From Amycolatopsis sp. (GTDB taxonomy: Bacteria > Actinomycetota > Actinomycetes > Mycobacteriales > Pseudonocardiaceae), in contig NZ_JAODNM010000167.1 of NCBI RefSeq assembly GCF_025464955.1, forward strand, positions 1 to 64,000: 64,000 nt of DNA. Reading direction: 5' to 3'. This document shows, piece after piece, positions 23,781 through 30,970 of this stretch. Each line of letters opens with the position of its first letter. Position 1 is the first letter of the stretch. Made by a program: the position numbers and the translations under genes. The notes under the pieces are model-generated. The model saw nothing but the letters and a program-made list of their open reading frames with translations, did not search any database and was not told the origin of the DNA.

Positions 23781-23794
23781 GGTATTATAATACC
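23781..23794. promoter_or_regulatory. AT-rich perfect palindrome upstream of map, containing a TATAAT
   Basis: GGTATTATAATACC is a perfect 14-base palindrome 30 bases upstream of the map start codon and reads TATAAT on both strands. In such a GC-rich genome it stands out. It could be the map -10 region and also an operator, for example of a GntR/YtrA-type repressor whose sites have this GTAT/ATAC form. No such regulator is encoded nearby. Confidence 0.5.
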
Positions 23795-23825
23795 ACTATC
23801 GTGGGTCGGTGCTGGTAGGGGTGAG

Positions 23826-24002
23826 CTAGCGGGGGATGCTCAGACCCGCGAGGAACGTCCGCCACGAAGCCGGGCCGAAGGTCAGCGAGCCCGAGGCGCG
23901 GTCCTTGGTGTCCCGCACGTGCACGTCCGCAGGCGCCTTCGCAACCTCGACGCACTCACCTTGGTCGGCGCTGTAGCTGCTCTTCCTCCAGGTGAACGTC
24001 AT
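23826..24002 (-). CDS. DUF397 protein
   Basis: A 58-residue DUF397 protein: WRKSSYSADQGECVEVA, then VHVRDTKD and a final FGPASWRTFLAG. DUF397 proteins are actinobacterial and nearly always sit next to an XRE/DUF5753 regulator, a pair thought to work as partner and DNA-binding protein, sometimes compared with toxin-antitoxin modules. Its start overlaps the end of the decayed regulator gene upstream, as usual for the pair. Confidence 0.85.
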   Translation of the reverse strand: MTFTWRKSSYSADQGECVEVAKAPADVHVRDTKDRASGSLTFGPASWRTFLAGLSIPR

Positions 24003-24729
24003 TCTGGTCCTCTCCGTTGGCGTACAGCTCGGTCGCCAGGGTGGCTATCAGCTGCCTCGCTCTCCAGATAGACGATCGGGTCGAAATCGTCGAACTCCAT
24101 CAGCGTGAATGAGCCCGCCATCCCTGCGTGGGCGCCGATCTCACAGGGGATAACCCGCAACTCGAGGCCCGAGCGTACCGACAGCCGCAGCAAGTGGTGA
24201 AGTTGATCGGACATCACTGCCGAGCTGCCAACAGGAAGCTTGAGCACTGATTCGTGAAGGTAGTAGGTGAAGATCGGGCGGCGAGAACGATTGAGGATGT
24301 CCTGTCTGGTTATGCGCGCATGCACGAGGACTTCGACCTCGTTGGCAGGTATGGTCGCGCTACGGCTGAGCATCGCGCGTATGTAGTTCTCGGTCTGCAG
24401 CATTCCGGGCAGTAGAGCCAGTTGGAAGTTGCGGATCCCAGTTGCTTTGTTTTCGTGGTCTACGTATGTCTTGAGCTGTGCTGGCAGTCGGGAGCCGTAT
24501 TGCTGTGCCAGCCTTGGGTGCCGAGTTCGCGGCAGAGCTTCGTCAGGCGCTCGCGTTCCGCGCGTTCGACGTGGCAGGTGGCCAAGACCGTCACGACGTC
24601 CAGCTCGCTGCCCCCGCGTTTTCCGCTCAGCAGATGGGAAACACGGGAAGTCCCCCGAACAGGCGCGGTGGTGGCCCCGGGCCACCAGTCTTGGTTGGGG
24701 ATGACTTCGGAGTGTCTATCGTCTTGCGT
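23956..24729 (-). pseudogene. Decayed XRE-type regulator with DUF5753 domain
   Basis: The central DUF5753 part is well preserved in one frame (about 23999-24500), from YGSRLPAQLKTYVDHENKAT through LLPGMLQTENYIRAML to FTLMEFDDFDPIVYLES. The upstream HTH-side sequence, with SRVSHLLSGKRGG and ERAERERLTKLCRELGTQGW, is in a different frame; a one-base loss after the QGW codons explains the break. After YLESE the frame again fails: the usual terminal RQLIATLATELY is present in another frame, joined by a deletion of roughly 30 codons. The true N-terminus is also missing, with a stop at 24730. The gene cannot make a full-length regulator. Confidence 0.7.
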
Positions 24730-24746
24730 CTAGAGTTTTCGCCGTG

Positions 24747-25211
24747 ATGGCGAAGAAGAGAACTCCTTCGATACGAACAGGTCCATCCTCAAACGACGCG
24801 CACGAGATCGTCTACTTCAAACGTCATCCCATGGACGACCCGACTGAGACCAAGCCGGCCCGTGATTTTCTCCGAAACGTCTGTCCCGGAACCGTTCGCG
24901 TGAAGATGCAAGCGGTACTGGCCGCTGTTGCCGCAGCGCCTCCCAAGCGTTTCGCCGGCGGCGGACGTTGGGAGGCGATGCATGGCATCATGACGGGCTG
25001 GTTCGAAGTGCGCTGCGATGGTCCAGGCAGGCATCACTACCGGCTGTTTTGCTTGCTGGATTACGACGCTCACGGTGTCGACAAACCGCTACTTGTGGTT
25101 GTTGATGGCCGAGACAAGCCGTTTAGGACAGAGCTGAAAGACAGTGACTACGCAGCTGTACGCGCGCTCGGTGGCGAGTACCGACTTCGCAATCCTCGAT
25201 CCTTCGCGTGA
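24747..25211 (+). CDS. RelE/HigB-like toxin (phage Gp49-like family)
   Basis: A 154-residue protein whose middle shows the RelE/HigB fold pattern: VKMQAVLAAVAAAPPKRFAG, WEAMHGIMTGWFEVR, then HHYRLFCLLDY and VVVDGRDKPFRTEL. RelE-type toxins cut mRNA at the ribosome. ATG 24747 (a GTG lies just before it). It is longer than most RelE toxins because of a 45-residue polar N-terminal extension. The HTH antitoxin-like gene is on the opposite strand, tail to tail, one base away. Base composition is lower in GC than the flanks, suggesting transfer. Confidence 0.7.
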   Translation: MAKKRTPSIRTGPSSNDAHEIVYFKRHPMDDPTETKPARDFLRNVCPGTVRVKMQAVLAAVAAAPPKRFAGGGRWEAMHGIMTGWFEVRCDGPGRHHYRLFCLLDYDAHGVDKPLLVVVDGRDKPFRTELKDSDYAAVRALGGEYRLRNPRSFA

Positions 25212-25212
25212 T

Positions 25213-25626
25213 CTACGCGCTCTCTGCGTACTTCCGCTTGTCGAGGATGCTCCGCGCAAGCTTCTCGGGGTCGTCCGTGGTCCCGGTCCTCAACGCCGTC
25301 GTTACGGTGGCGTGCTCCTCGGACGGCAGCGGTTCAAGAGTGATGCGCATACCCAGCGCTGCCGCAACCTCGGCGAGGGTTCCAATGGTGGGGTTCCGCT
25401 GGCCTGGCGACGACAGGAGCCGGCGCACGACCGAGGGAGTCTCGCTGATCGACCGGGCCAGCTCCGCTTTGGTCAAGTCGTCCGCCTGCCGGGCCTCATC
25501 CAGGCTGTTGATCAGGCGGTCGATGGTCTCGATGCGCACGCTCTCGACGACGTAAGCCCGCAGAAGCTCAGGGTCGCGCAGGTCGTCGACAAGGTCGTCC
25601 CAAAACTGGGAACGGGGAGACGTCAT
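25213..25626 (-). CDS. HTH antitoxin-like protein (XRE/HigA-type)
   Basis: A 137-residue protein with an XRE-type HTH at about residues 48-98 (LTKAELARSISETPSVVRRL and GTLAEVAAALGMRITLEPL). The N-terminal 45 residues are helical and acidic, as in antitoxins that wrap a RelE partner. Its stop lies one base from the stop of the RelE-like gene on the other strand. A CATATATG palindrome at 25652-25659, 26 bases upstream of its start, could be its own operator. Antitoxin role is inferred from domain type and neighbour. Confidence 0.7.
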   Translation of the reverse strand: MTSPRSQFWDDLVDDLRDPELLRAYVVESVRIETIDRLINSLDEARQADDLTKAELARSISETPSVVRRLLSSPGQRNPTIGTLAEVAAALGMRITLEPLPSEEHATVTTALRTGTTDDPEKLARSILDKRKYAESA

Positions 25627-25717
25627 GATGGAAGCACCTCCAGCAGTGTGACATATATGCTACGCACCCCGGTTCATGATCGCAACCAGCAGGCATCTGG
25701 TGAACCGAAATCCGCTG

Positions 25718-26191
25718 CTAGGGCGTCGACTGGCGACGGGAGCTGATGACGCCGGTGTTGAAGCCGGCGACGTGGAGTCCGCCGGCGAAGCGGGCGTGCT
25801 CGATCTTCACGCAGCGGTTCATCACGACGTCGAGCCCGGCTTCCTTCGCACGCTTCGCGACAGGTTCGTGCCAGAGGCCGAGTTGCAGCCACAGCGTCCT
25901 CGCACCGGCGGCGATGACGTCCTCCGCTACGCCGGGGAGATCGTCGTGCTTGCGGAAGACGCTCACGAGATCGACGTCCGGGACGTCCGCGAGCGACGCG
26001 TACACCGGGTGGCCCAGCAACGTTTTCAGTCGCGGGTTCACGAAGTTGACTTGGTACTTGCTCGACGACAGCAGATACGTGGCGACGAAGTAGCTCGGCC
26101 GTGCCGGGTTGTCCGACGCCCCGACGATCGTCACGGATTTGGTGCGGGTAAGGATCCGCAGGCGTTCTGGTGCGGTGACTTCGAGGTTCAC
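25718..26191 (-). CDS. CoA-binding-domain protein
   Basis: A 157-residue single-domain protein of the YccU/CoA-binding Rossmann family: VTIVGASDNPARPSYFVATY near residue 20, FVNPRLKTLLGHPVYASL near 53, then LWLQLGLWHEPVAKRA and VMNRCVKIEH near the end. These proteins bind coenzyme A; a catalytic role is not established. GTG start overlaps the metY stop (GTGA), so it is translationally coupled to metY, a common arrangement in actinobacteria. Confidence 0.88.
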   Translation of the reverse strand: MNLEVTAPERLRILTRTKSVTIVGASDNPARPSYFVATYLLSSSKYQVNFVNPRLKTLLGHPVYASLADVPDVDLVSVFRKHDDLPGVAEDVIAAGARTLWLQLGLWHEPVAKRAKEAGLDVVMNRCVKIEHARFAGGLHVAGFNTGVISSRRQSTP

Positions 26192-27477
26192 TTGGCCACC
26201 GCCTTGTCGAGTGCCTGGTCGATGTCCCACAGGATGTCTTCGACGTCTTCGAGCCCGACGGACAGCCGGATCAGGTCCGGCCCGACCCCGCCGGCCACCA
26301 GTTGCTCCTCGGAAAGCTGCTGGTGCGTGGTCGATGCCGGGTGGATGACGAGCGTCCGCGCGTCGCCGACGTTGGCCAGATGCGACAGCAACTCCACGGA
26401 GTCGACGAACTTCTCGCCTGCCGCGCGTCCGCCGTTGACACCGAAGGCGAACACCGCGCCCGGACCCGCTGGCAGGTACCGCTTCGCGCGTTCGTGGTGG
26501 GGGTGGCCGGGAAGGCCCGCGTAGTTGACCCACGCGACGCGCGGATCGGCTTCGAGGTACTCCGCGACGGCTTTGGCGTTGGCCACATGGGCGTCCATCC
26601 GCTGCGGGAGCGTCTCGACACCTTGCAGCAGAAGGAAAGCGGAGTGCGGCGCGAGGACAGCGCCGATGTCGCGGAGCTGCTCGGCACGCAGGCGTGTGCA
26701 GAACGCGTACTCGCCGAAGTTTTCCCAGTACTTGAGGCCGCCGTAACTCTCCACGACCTCGGTCATTCGGGGGAACTTTCCGTTGCCCCAGTTGAATTTC
26801 CCGCTTTCGACGACGATGCCGCCCAACGTCGTGCCGTGGCCGCCGAGAAACTTCGTCGCGGAGTGGAGCACGATGTCGGCGCCGAACTCGATCGGACGGC
26901 ACAGGTACGGTGTCGCGAGCGTCGCGTCGACGACGAGCGGCAGGTCGTGCGCGTGCGCGAGGTCGGCCAACCCGGCGAGGTCGGCGATCGTGCCGCTCGG
27001 GTTGCCGATGACCTCGGTGTAGATCAGACGGGTCTGGTCGGTGATCGCGGCCGCGTAGTCGTCCAGCGAGTCACCGGGGACGAACGTCGTACTGACGCCG
27101 AAGCGCTTCAACGTGCCGGACAGCTGGGTGATCGTGCCGCCGTAGAGCCCGCTGGCCGCGACGATGTGCTCACCCGCTTCGGCGAGCGCGGAGAAGGTAA
27201 GGAACTCCGCCGCCTGGCCGCTGCTGGTCGCGACGCCGCCGATAGCGCCTTCGAGGCTCGCCAGTCGCTCCTCGAACGCCGCGACCGTCGGGTTGCCGAT
27301 GCGGCTGTAGACGTTGCCGTATTTCTGCAGCGCGAAGAGGTTCGCCGCGTCGGCCGCGTTCTCGAAGACGAAACTGCTGGTCTGGTAGATCGGGACGGCC
27401 CGCGCGCCGGTGGCCTGGTCGGGCGTGCCGCCCGCGTGCAGGGCCCGGGTGCGGAACCCGAATGTGCGCTCACTCAT
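26188..27477 (-). CDS. metY: O-acetylhomoserine sulfhydrylase
   Basis: A 429-residue PLP enzyme of the Cys/Met metabolism family. TRALHAGGTPDQATGARAV opens the protein, YSRIGNPTVAAFEERLASLE near residue 55 is family-typical, and the PLP Lys lies in HSATKFLGGHGTTLGG near 205. Length near 430 and the sequence SGKFNWGNGKFP separate it from cystathionine gamma-synthases (about 390). It makes homocysteine from O-acetylhomoserine and sulfide. Upstream gene of a two-gene operon with the CoA-binding protein. Confidence 0.92.
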   Translation of the reverse strand: MSERTFGFRTRALHAGGTPDQATGARAVPIYQTSSFVFENAADAANLFALQKYGNVYSRIGNPTVAAFEERLASLEGAIGGVATSSGQAAEFLTFSALAEAGEHIVAASGLYGGTITQLSGTLKRFGVSTTFVPGDSLDDYAAAITDQTRLIYTEVIGNPSGTIADLAGLADLAHAHDLPLVVDATLATPYLCRPIEFGADIVLHSATKFLGGHGTTLGGIVVESGKFNWGNGKFPRMTEVVESYGGLKYWENFGEYAFCTRLRAEQLRDIGAVLAPHSAFLLLQGVETLPQRMDAHVANAKAVAEYLEADPRVAWVNYAGLPGHPHHERAKRYLPAGPGAVFAFGVNGGRAAGEKFVDSVELLSHLANVGDARTLVIHPASTTHQQLSEEQLVAGGVGPDLIRLSVGLEDVEDILWDIDQALDKAVAK

Positions 27478-27550
27478 GGTGCGCCCACGCTACCCACGAC
27501 CCGGCCCCCCTGCCATCGCTCCCGCCAGCTGGTCCCGCCCCAATGCCCCT

Positions 27551-27572
27551 CGCAACTCGACGGCGAGTTGCG
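27551..27572. repeat. Dispersed short palindrome, CGCAACTCG family (copy 5, inverted)
   Basis: Perfect copy in the opposite orientation (core ACGG instead of CCGT), 12 bases beyond the stop of the minus-strand [2Fe-2S] protein gene. Again at a gene's 3' side. Confidence 0.8.
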
Positions 27573-27583
27573 GGGCTCTGGGG

Positions 27584-28192
27584 TTAGCCGAAGGCGGCGT
27601 GGAGGCGGCGGGAGCGTTCGGCGGGGGTTTGCCGGGGGCAGCTGGTGCACTTGCCGCTGTTGGCCTCGTAGATCAGGCAGCACGACGATCGCCGGACGAC
27701 CGGGTTCACGCCGACGCGCACGAAGCGCGGGGTCGGCATCCCCAGGCCCATGGCGCTGACCAGCGGTTCCGCGAGCGACATCGCGCGCTCGACGTCGTTC
27801 GTCCACAGCAGCCGGTTGCCGATGGAGTCAGTGGTGATGGCCCCCAGCGCGCGCTCGTGGGCGCCCGACGCGGCCGCGATCGTGCGGACGACCGGCCCGA
27901 TGGCCGCGCCGAGCGCCGGCCCCAGCTCTCCGTCCAACACCCGCGACGAGCTCGCTGAGGTGAACCGGCCGTCCGACGTCAGGTCGAGGGTGACGGCGTC
28001 GAGTGCCGGATCCAGCGCGACCCCGGTGTTGACCAGCGCCTCGATCATCGGCCCGACCAGCACCGACGACAGCGAGTACCACCAGATCGTGCCGAGCACC
28101 TCGCGTCGCGCGCGTCCGTACACCCGCGTCGCGCCGTCGACCTGGGAACGCACCCAGTCGACGTCGGTGAGCTTGCTGCCGGGGACGTTCAC
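27584..28192 (-). CDS. FhuF-like (2Fe-2S)-binding protein
   Basis: A 202-residue protein whose C-terminus carries four cysteines as SSCCLIYEANSGKCTSCP, the Cys-Cys-x10-Cys-x2-Cys motif of the FhuF ferric-siderophore reductase family. The N-terminal part is helical with no other motif. It likely reduces ferric siderophores in the cytosol. GTG start overlaps the stop of the RNA methyltransferase gene by four bases. The functional link between the two is not obvious. Confidence 0.83.
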   Translation of the reverse strand: MNVPGSKLTDVDWVRSQVDGATRVYGRARREVLGTIWWYSLSSVLVGPMIEALVNTGVALDPALDAVTLDLTSDGRFTSASSSRVLDGELGPALGAAIGPVVRTIAAASGAHERALGAITTDSIGNRLLWTNDVERAMSLAEPLVSAMGLGMPTPRFVRVGVNPVVRRSSCCLIYEANSGKCTSCPRQTPAERSRRLHAAFG

Positions 28193-29058
28193 CGCGGCGC
28201 CGGCCTGTAGACGGACACGGTGAACGAGGTCGTCACGGCCACCGGCTCGACTATCCGAGCCAACAGCCCCTGCCTGTCCTCCCGGTGCAGGTGGTGCGCG
28301 CTCGGTCCCATGCGCACGACCTGCCGCACCTGCTCGGGCGTCATCGACACCTCGCGGGTGACGTCCTGGCGCCCTTCCAACTCGAAGAACGCGGACAGCG
28401 TCGCGTCCAACCGCTCTTCCTTGCGGTCGTCGACCTTCACCATGTCGACCAGCGCGGCGAGCTCGCTCAGGTGGGCGGGGTTGGGCGTGGCCACGACGAG
28501 CGCGCCGTCGTCGCGCAGCACCCGCCGGAACTCGGCGCCGTTGCGCGGCGCGAAGACGTTGAGCACGACGGACGCGGATACGGACTTCACCGGCCAAGGC
28601 TCCCAGAGGTTCCAAACCGCCGCTCCGAGTCGAGGGTGCGCACGAGCCGCTCGCCGCAACGCCACCGCCGACACGTCGAGTGCGAGCCCGGTCGCTTCGG
28701 GCGCGGCGTCGAGTGCGCGAGCCAGGTAGTAGCCGGTCCCGGCGCCCGCGTCGACGACCAGACCGTCGCCGGCGAACGGCATCACGGAGCGTGCTATTTC
28801 GGTCGCCAAAGGTGTGTACAAGCCACCGTCGAGGAACTCGACCCGGGCGGCGACCATGTCCGGTGTGTCAGCGGTCCCGGCCGGGGTCTTCGCGTGGAGC
28901 AAGTTCACGTAACCGTGGCGGGCCAGGTCGAACGAGTGGCCGTTTTCGCAACGCACCGTGCGATCGACTAGGTCGACCGGGTTACTGCAGACGGAGCAGC
29001 GCAGTGCGTCGACGACCGATGGTGGCAGTGAGTGTTTGCCCGAGTCGGTCGAGGTCAT
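28189..29058 (-). CDS. RlmA-type 23S rRNA (guanine-N1) methyltransferase
   Basis: A 289-residue SAM methyltransferase with an N-terminal zinc ribbon (CSVC near residue 20, then CENGHSFDLARHGYVNLL), the layout of RlmA I/II and TlrB. The SAM motif is VVDAGAGTGYYLARAL near residue 105; LNVFAPRNGAEFRRVL follows. RlmA I modifies G745 and RlmA II/TlrB G748 of 23S rRNA; I cannot tell which. Start at ATG 29058, which places the zinc ribbon near the N-terminus. It is divergent from amtB. Confidence 0.85.
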   Translation of the reverse strand: MTSTDSGKHSLPPSVVDALRCSVCSNPVDLVDRTVRCENGHSFDLARHGYVNLLHAKTPAGTADTPDMVAARVEFLDGGLYTPLATEIARSVMPFAGDGLVVDAGAGTGYYLARALDAAPEATGLALDVSAVALRRAARAHPRLGAAVWNLWEPWPVKSVSASVVLNVFAPRNGAEFRRVLRDDGALVVATPNPAHLSELAALVDMVKVDDRKEERLDATLSAFFELEGRQDVTREVSMTPEQVRQVVRMGPSAHHLHREDRQGLLARIVEPVAVTTSFTVSVYRPAPR

Positions 29059-29111
29059 GTCGCTATTCGACCATGACGTTTCGTGAACGGACACTGCGAC
29101 CTGGGTATTGG

Positions 29112-29181
29112 GAAACCTGGTCGTAACAACTCGGCACCGACAGTTCACCTGGGTGAAACCTGGCACGCCGCCCGGTGAAAC
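29112..29181 (+). promoter_or_regulatory. Candidate GlnR-binding region upstream of amtB
   Basis: Half-sites of the actinobacterial GlnR consensus (GTnAC-n6-GAAAC) recur on an 11-base register: GAAAC at 29112, GTAAC at 29123, TTCAC at 29144, GAAAC at 29155 and GAAAC at 29177. The last three fit the a-b-(a)-b spacing exactly, with one weak a-site at 29166. amtB-glnK-glnD operons are established GlnR targets in Streptomyces and Amycolatopsis. Confidence 0.6.
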
Positions 29182-29230
29182 ACCCCGAGCCAAAACTGCC
29201 CGCCAGTACTTCATCGCACAGGAGGACAAT

Positions 29231-30619
29231 GTGCTGAACGCAGGAGACACTGCCTGGGTATTGGCCAGCGCGGCGCTGGTCATGCTCATGACACCGGGAT
29301 TGGCGTTCTTCTACGGCGGAATGGTCCGTGCGAAGAGCGTCCTCAACATGTTGATGATGAACTTCATCTCCCTCGCCGTCGTCGGCGTGCTCTGGATCCT
29401 CTACGGGTTCAGCATGGCCTTCGGCAACGACGCCTTCGGCGGCTTCGTGGGTAACTTCAGCGAAGCCGGGATGTCCAACACCGTGGGCAAACTGGCCGGC
29501 TTCGCCACGGCGGCGGTGGGCAACGCGCCCGCTGTCGACTGGCCGGGCGCGGACGCTCTTCCCGTGCTCGCGTTCGTCATGTTCCAGCTGATGTTCGCGA
29601 TCATCACCCCCGCCCTGATCTCCGGCGCGATCGCAGACCGCGCCAAGTTCTGGGGCTGGACGCTGTTCGTGGCCATCTGGGTCACCGTCGTCTACTTCCC
29701 GGTCGCGCACTGGGTGTTCTCGTTCAACGGCTTCCTGGGCAAGGACGCGGTCGGCGGCTGGATCGCGAACAACCTCAAGGCGCTCGACTTCGCCGGTGGT
29801 ACCGCGGTCCACATCAACGCCGGTGCCGCGGGTCTGGCACTGGCGATCGTGCTCGGCAAACGCAGGGGCTGGCCCAAGGACACGGGGCGGCCGCACAACG
29901 TGCCGTTCGTGCTGCTCGGCGCGAGTCTGCTGTGGTTCGGCTGGTACGGCTTCAACTCCGGCTCGGCGCTGGGCGCGAGCGACCTCGCCGCGGTGGCGTT
30001 CACCAACACCACCGTCGCCACGGCGGCAGCCGTCCTCGGCTGGTTGGTCGTGGAACAGCTGAAGTTCGGCAAACCGACGACACTCGGCGCGGCGTCCGGC
30101 GCGGTTGCCGGGCTCGTCGCGATCACCCCGGCCTGCGGGTACGTGAGCCCGATGGCGTCGATCGTGATCGGTGTCGTGGCCGGCGCGGTGTGCGCACTGG
30201 CGGTCAGCCTCAAGTACCGGTTCGGCTTCGACGACTCGCTCGACGTCGTCGGTGTTCACCTGGTCGGCGGCATCATCGGCACCCTGCTGATCGGCTTCTT
30301 CGCCACCACCTCGGTCAACTCGACGGGCGCGAACGGGTTGTTCTACGGCGGCGGGTGGTCGCAACTGGTGAAACAGGCGGCCGCGGCGGGTTCGGTTCTG
30401 GTGTACTCGTTCGTGTTGACCTTCATCATCGGTTGGGTCATCAAGAAGGCAGGCGGCTTCCGAGTGAGCGCGGAGGCCGAAGTCAGTGGTATCGATGAAG
30501 CCGAACACGCGGAAAGCGCCTACGACTTCACCGGTGCGGCGGGCGGTCACGGTCTGCCGTCCACCATCCCGGTCCGGTCGGCCGAAGGCACGGGCAACCT
30601 CGAGGGGAGCAAGGCATGA
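29231..30619 (+). CDS. amtB: Ammonium transporter
   Basis: A 462-residue Amt protein with about eleven membrane segments. TPGLAFFYGGMVRAKSVLN near residue 22 and the signature DFAGGTAVHINAGAAGLALA near 187 are diagnostic; the pore His are in HINAG and in VVGVHLVGGIIG near 340. GTG 29231 has AGGAGG six bases upstream; a longer reading frame begins further up but crosses the regulatory region. It imports ammonium. First gene of the operon with glnK and glnD. Confidence 0.95.
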   Translation: MLNAGDTAWVLASAALVMLMTPGLAFFYGGMVRAKSVLNMLMMNFISLAVVGVLWILYGFSMAFGNDAFGGFVGNFSEAGMSNTVGKLAGFATAAVGNAPAVDWPGADALPVLAFVMFQLMFAIITPALISGAIADRAKFWGWTLFVAIWVTVVYFPVAHWVFSFNGFLGKDAVGGWIANNLKALDFAGGTAVHINAGAAGLALAIVLGKRRGWPKDTGRPHNVPFVLLGASLLWFGWYGFNSGSALGASDLAAVAFTNTTVATAAAVLGWLVVEQLKFGKPTTLGAASGAVAGLVAITPACGYVSPMASIVIGVVAGAVCALAVSLKYRFGFDDSLDVVGVHLVGGIIGTLLIGFFATTSVNSTGANGLFYGGGWSQLVKQAAAAGSVLVYSFVLTFIIGWVIKKAGGFRVSAEAEVSGIDEAEHAESAYDFTGAAGGHGLPSTIPVRSAEGTGNLEGSKA

Positions 30620-30954
30620 AGCTGATCACCGCCATCGTCAAACCGTTCACCTTGGACGACATCCGAACCGCCCTCGAGCAGCTCGGTGTCCTCGGTATGA
30701 CGGTCAGCGAGGTTCAGGGATTCGGCAGGCAGAAGGGCCACACCGAGGTCTACCGGGGTGCTGAGTACTCCGTCGACTTCGTGGCCAAACTGCGGGTCGA
30801 GGTCGTCACCGACGACCTGAACGTGGAGAAGGTGCTCGACGCGATCATCACCGCCGCCCACACCGGCAAGATCGGTGACGGGAAGATCTGGGTGACCGCG
30901 GTGGACACCGTGATCAGAGTCCGTACCGGCGAACGCGGTACGGACGCGCTGTAG
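30616..30954 (+). CDS. glnK: Nitrogen regulatory PII protein
   Basis: A 112-residue PII protein: MKLITAIVKPF start, the T-loop GRQKGHTEVYRGAEYSVDF with Tyr46 and the modifiable Tyr51, and the C-terminal signature TGKIGDGKIWV. It senses 2-oxoglutarate and ATP/ADP and gates AmtB. ATGA overlap with amtB. In actinobacteria Tyr51 is adenylylated by GlnD, encoded 17 bases downstream. Confidence 0.96.
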   Translation: MKLITAIVKPFTLDDIRTALEQLGVLGMTVSEVQGFGRQKGHTEVYRGAEYSVDFVAKLRVEVVTDDLNVEKVLDAIITAAHTGKIGDGKIWVTAVDTVIRVRTGERGTDAL

Positions 30955-30970
30955 ACCGGGCGGGGGTCCA

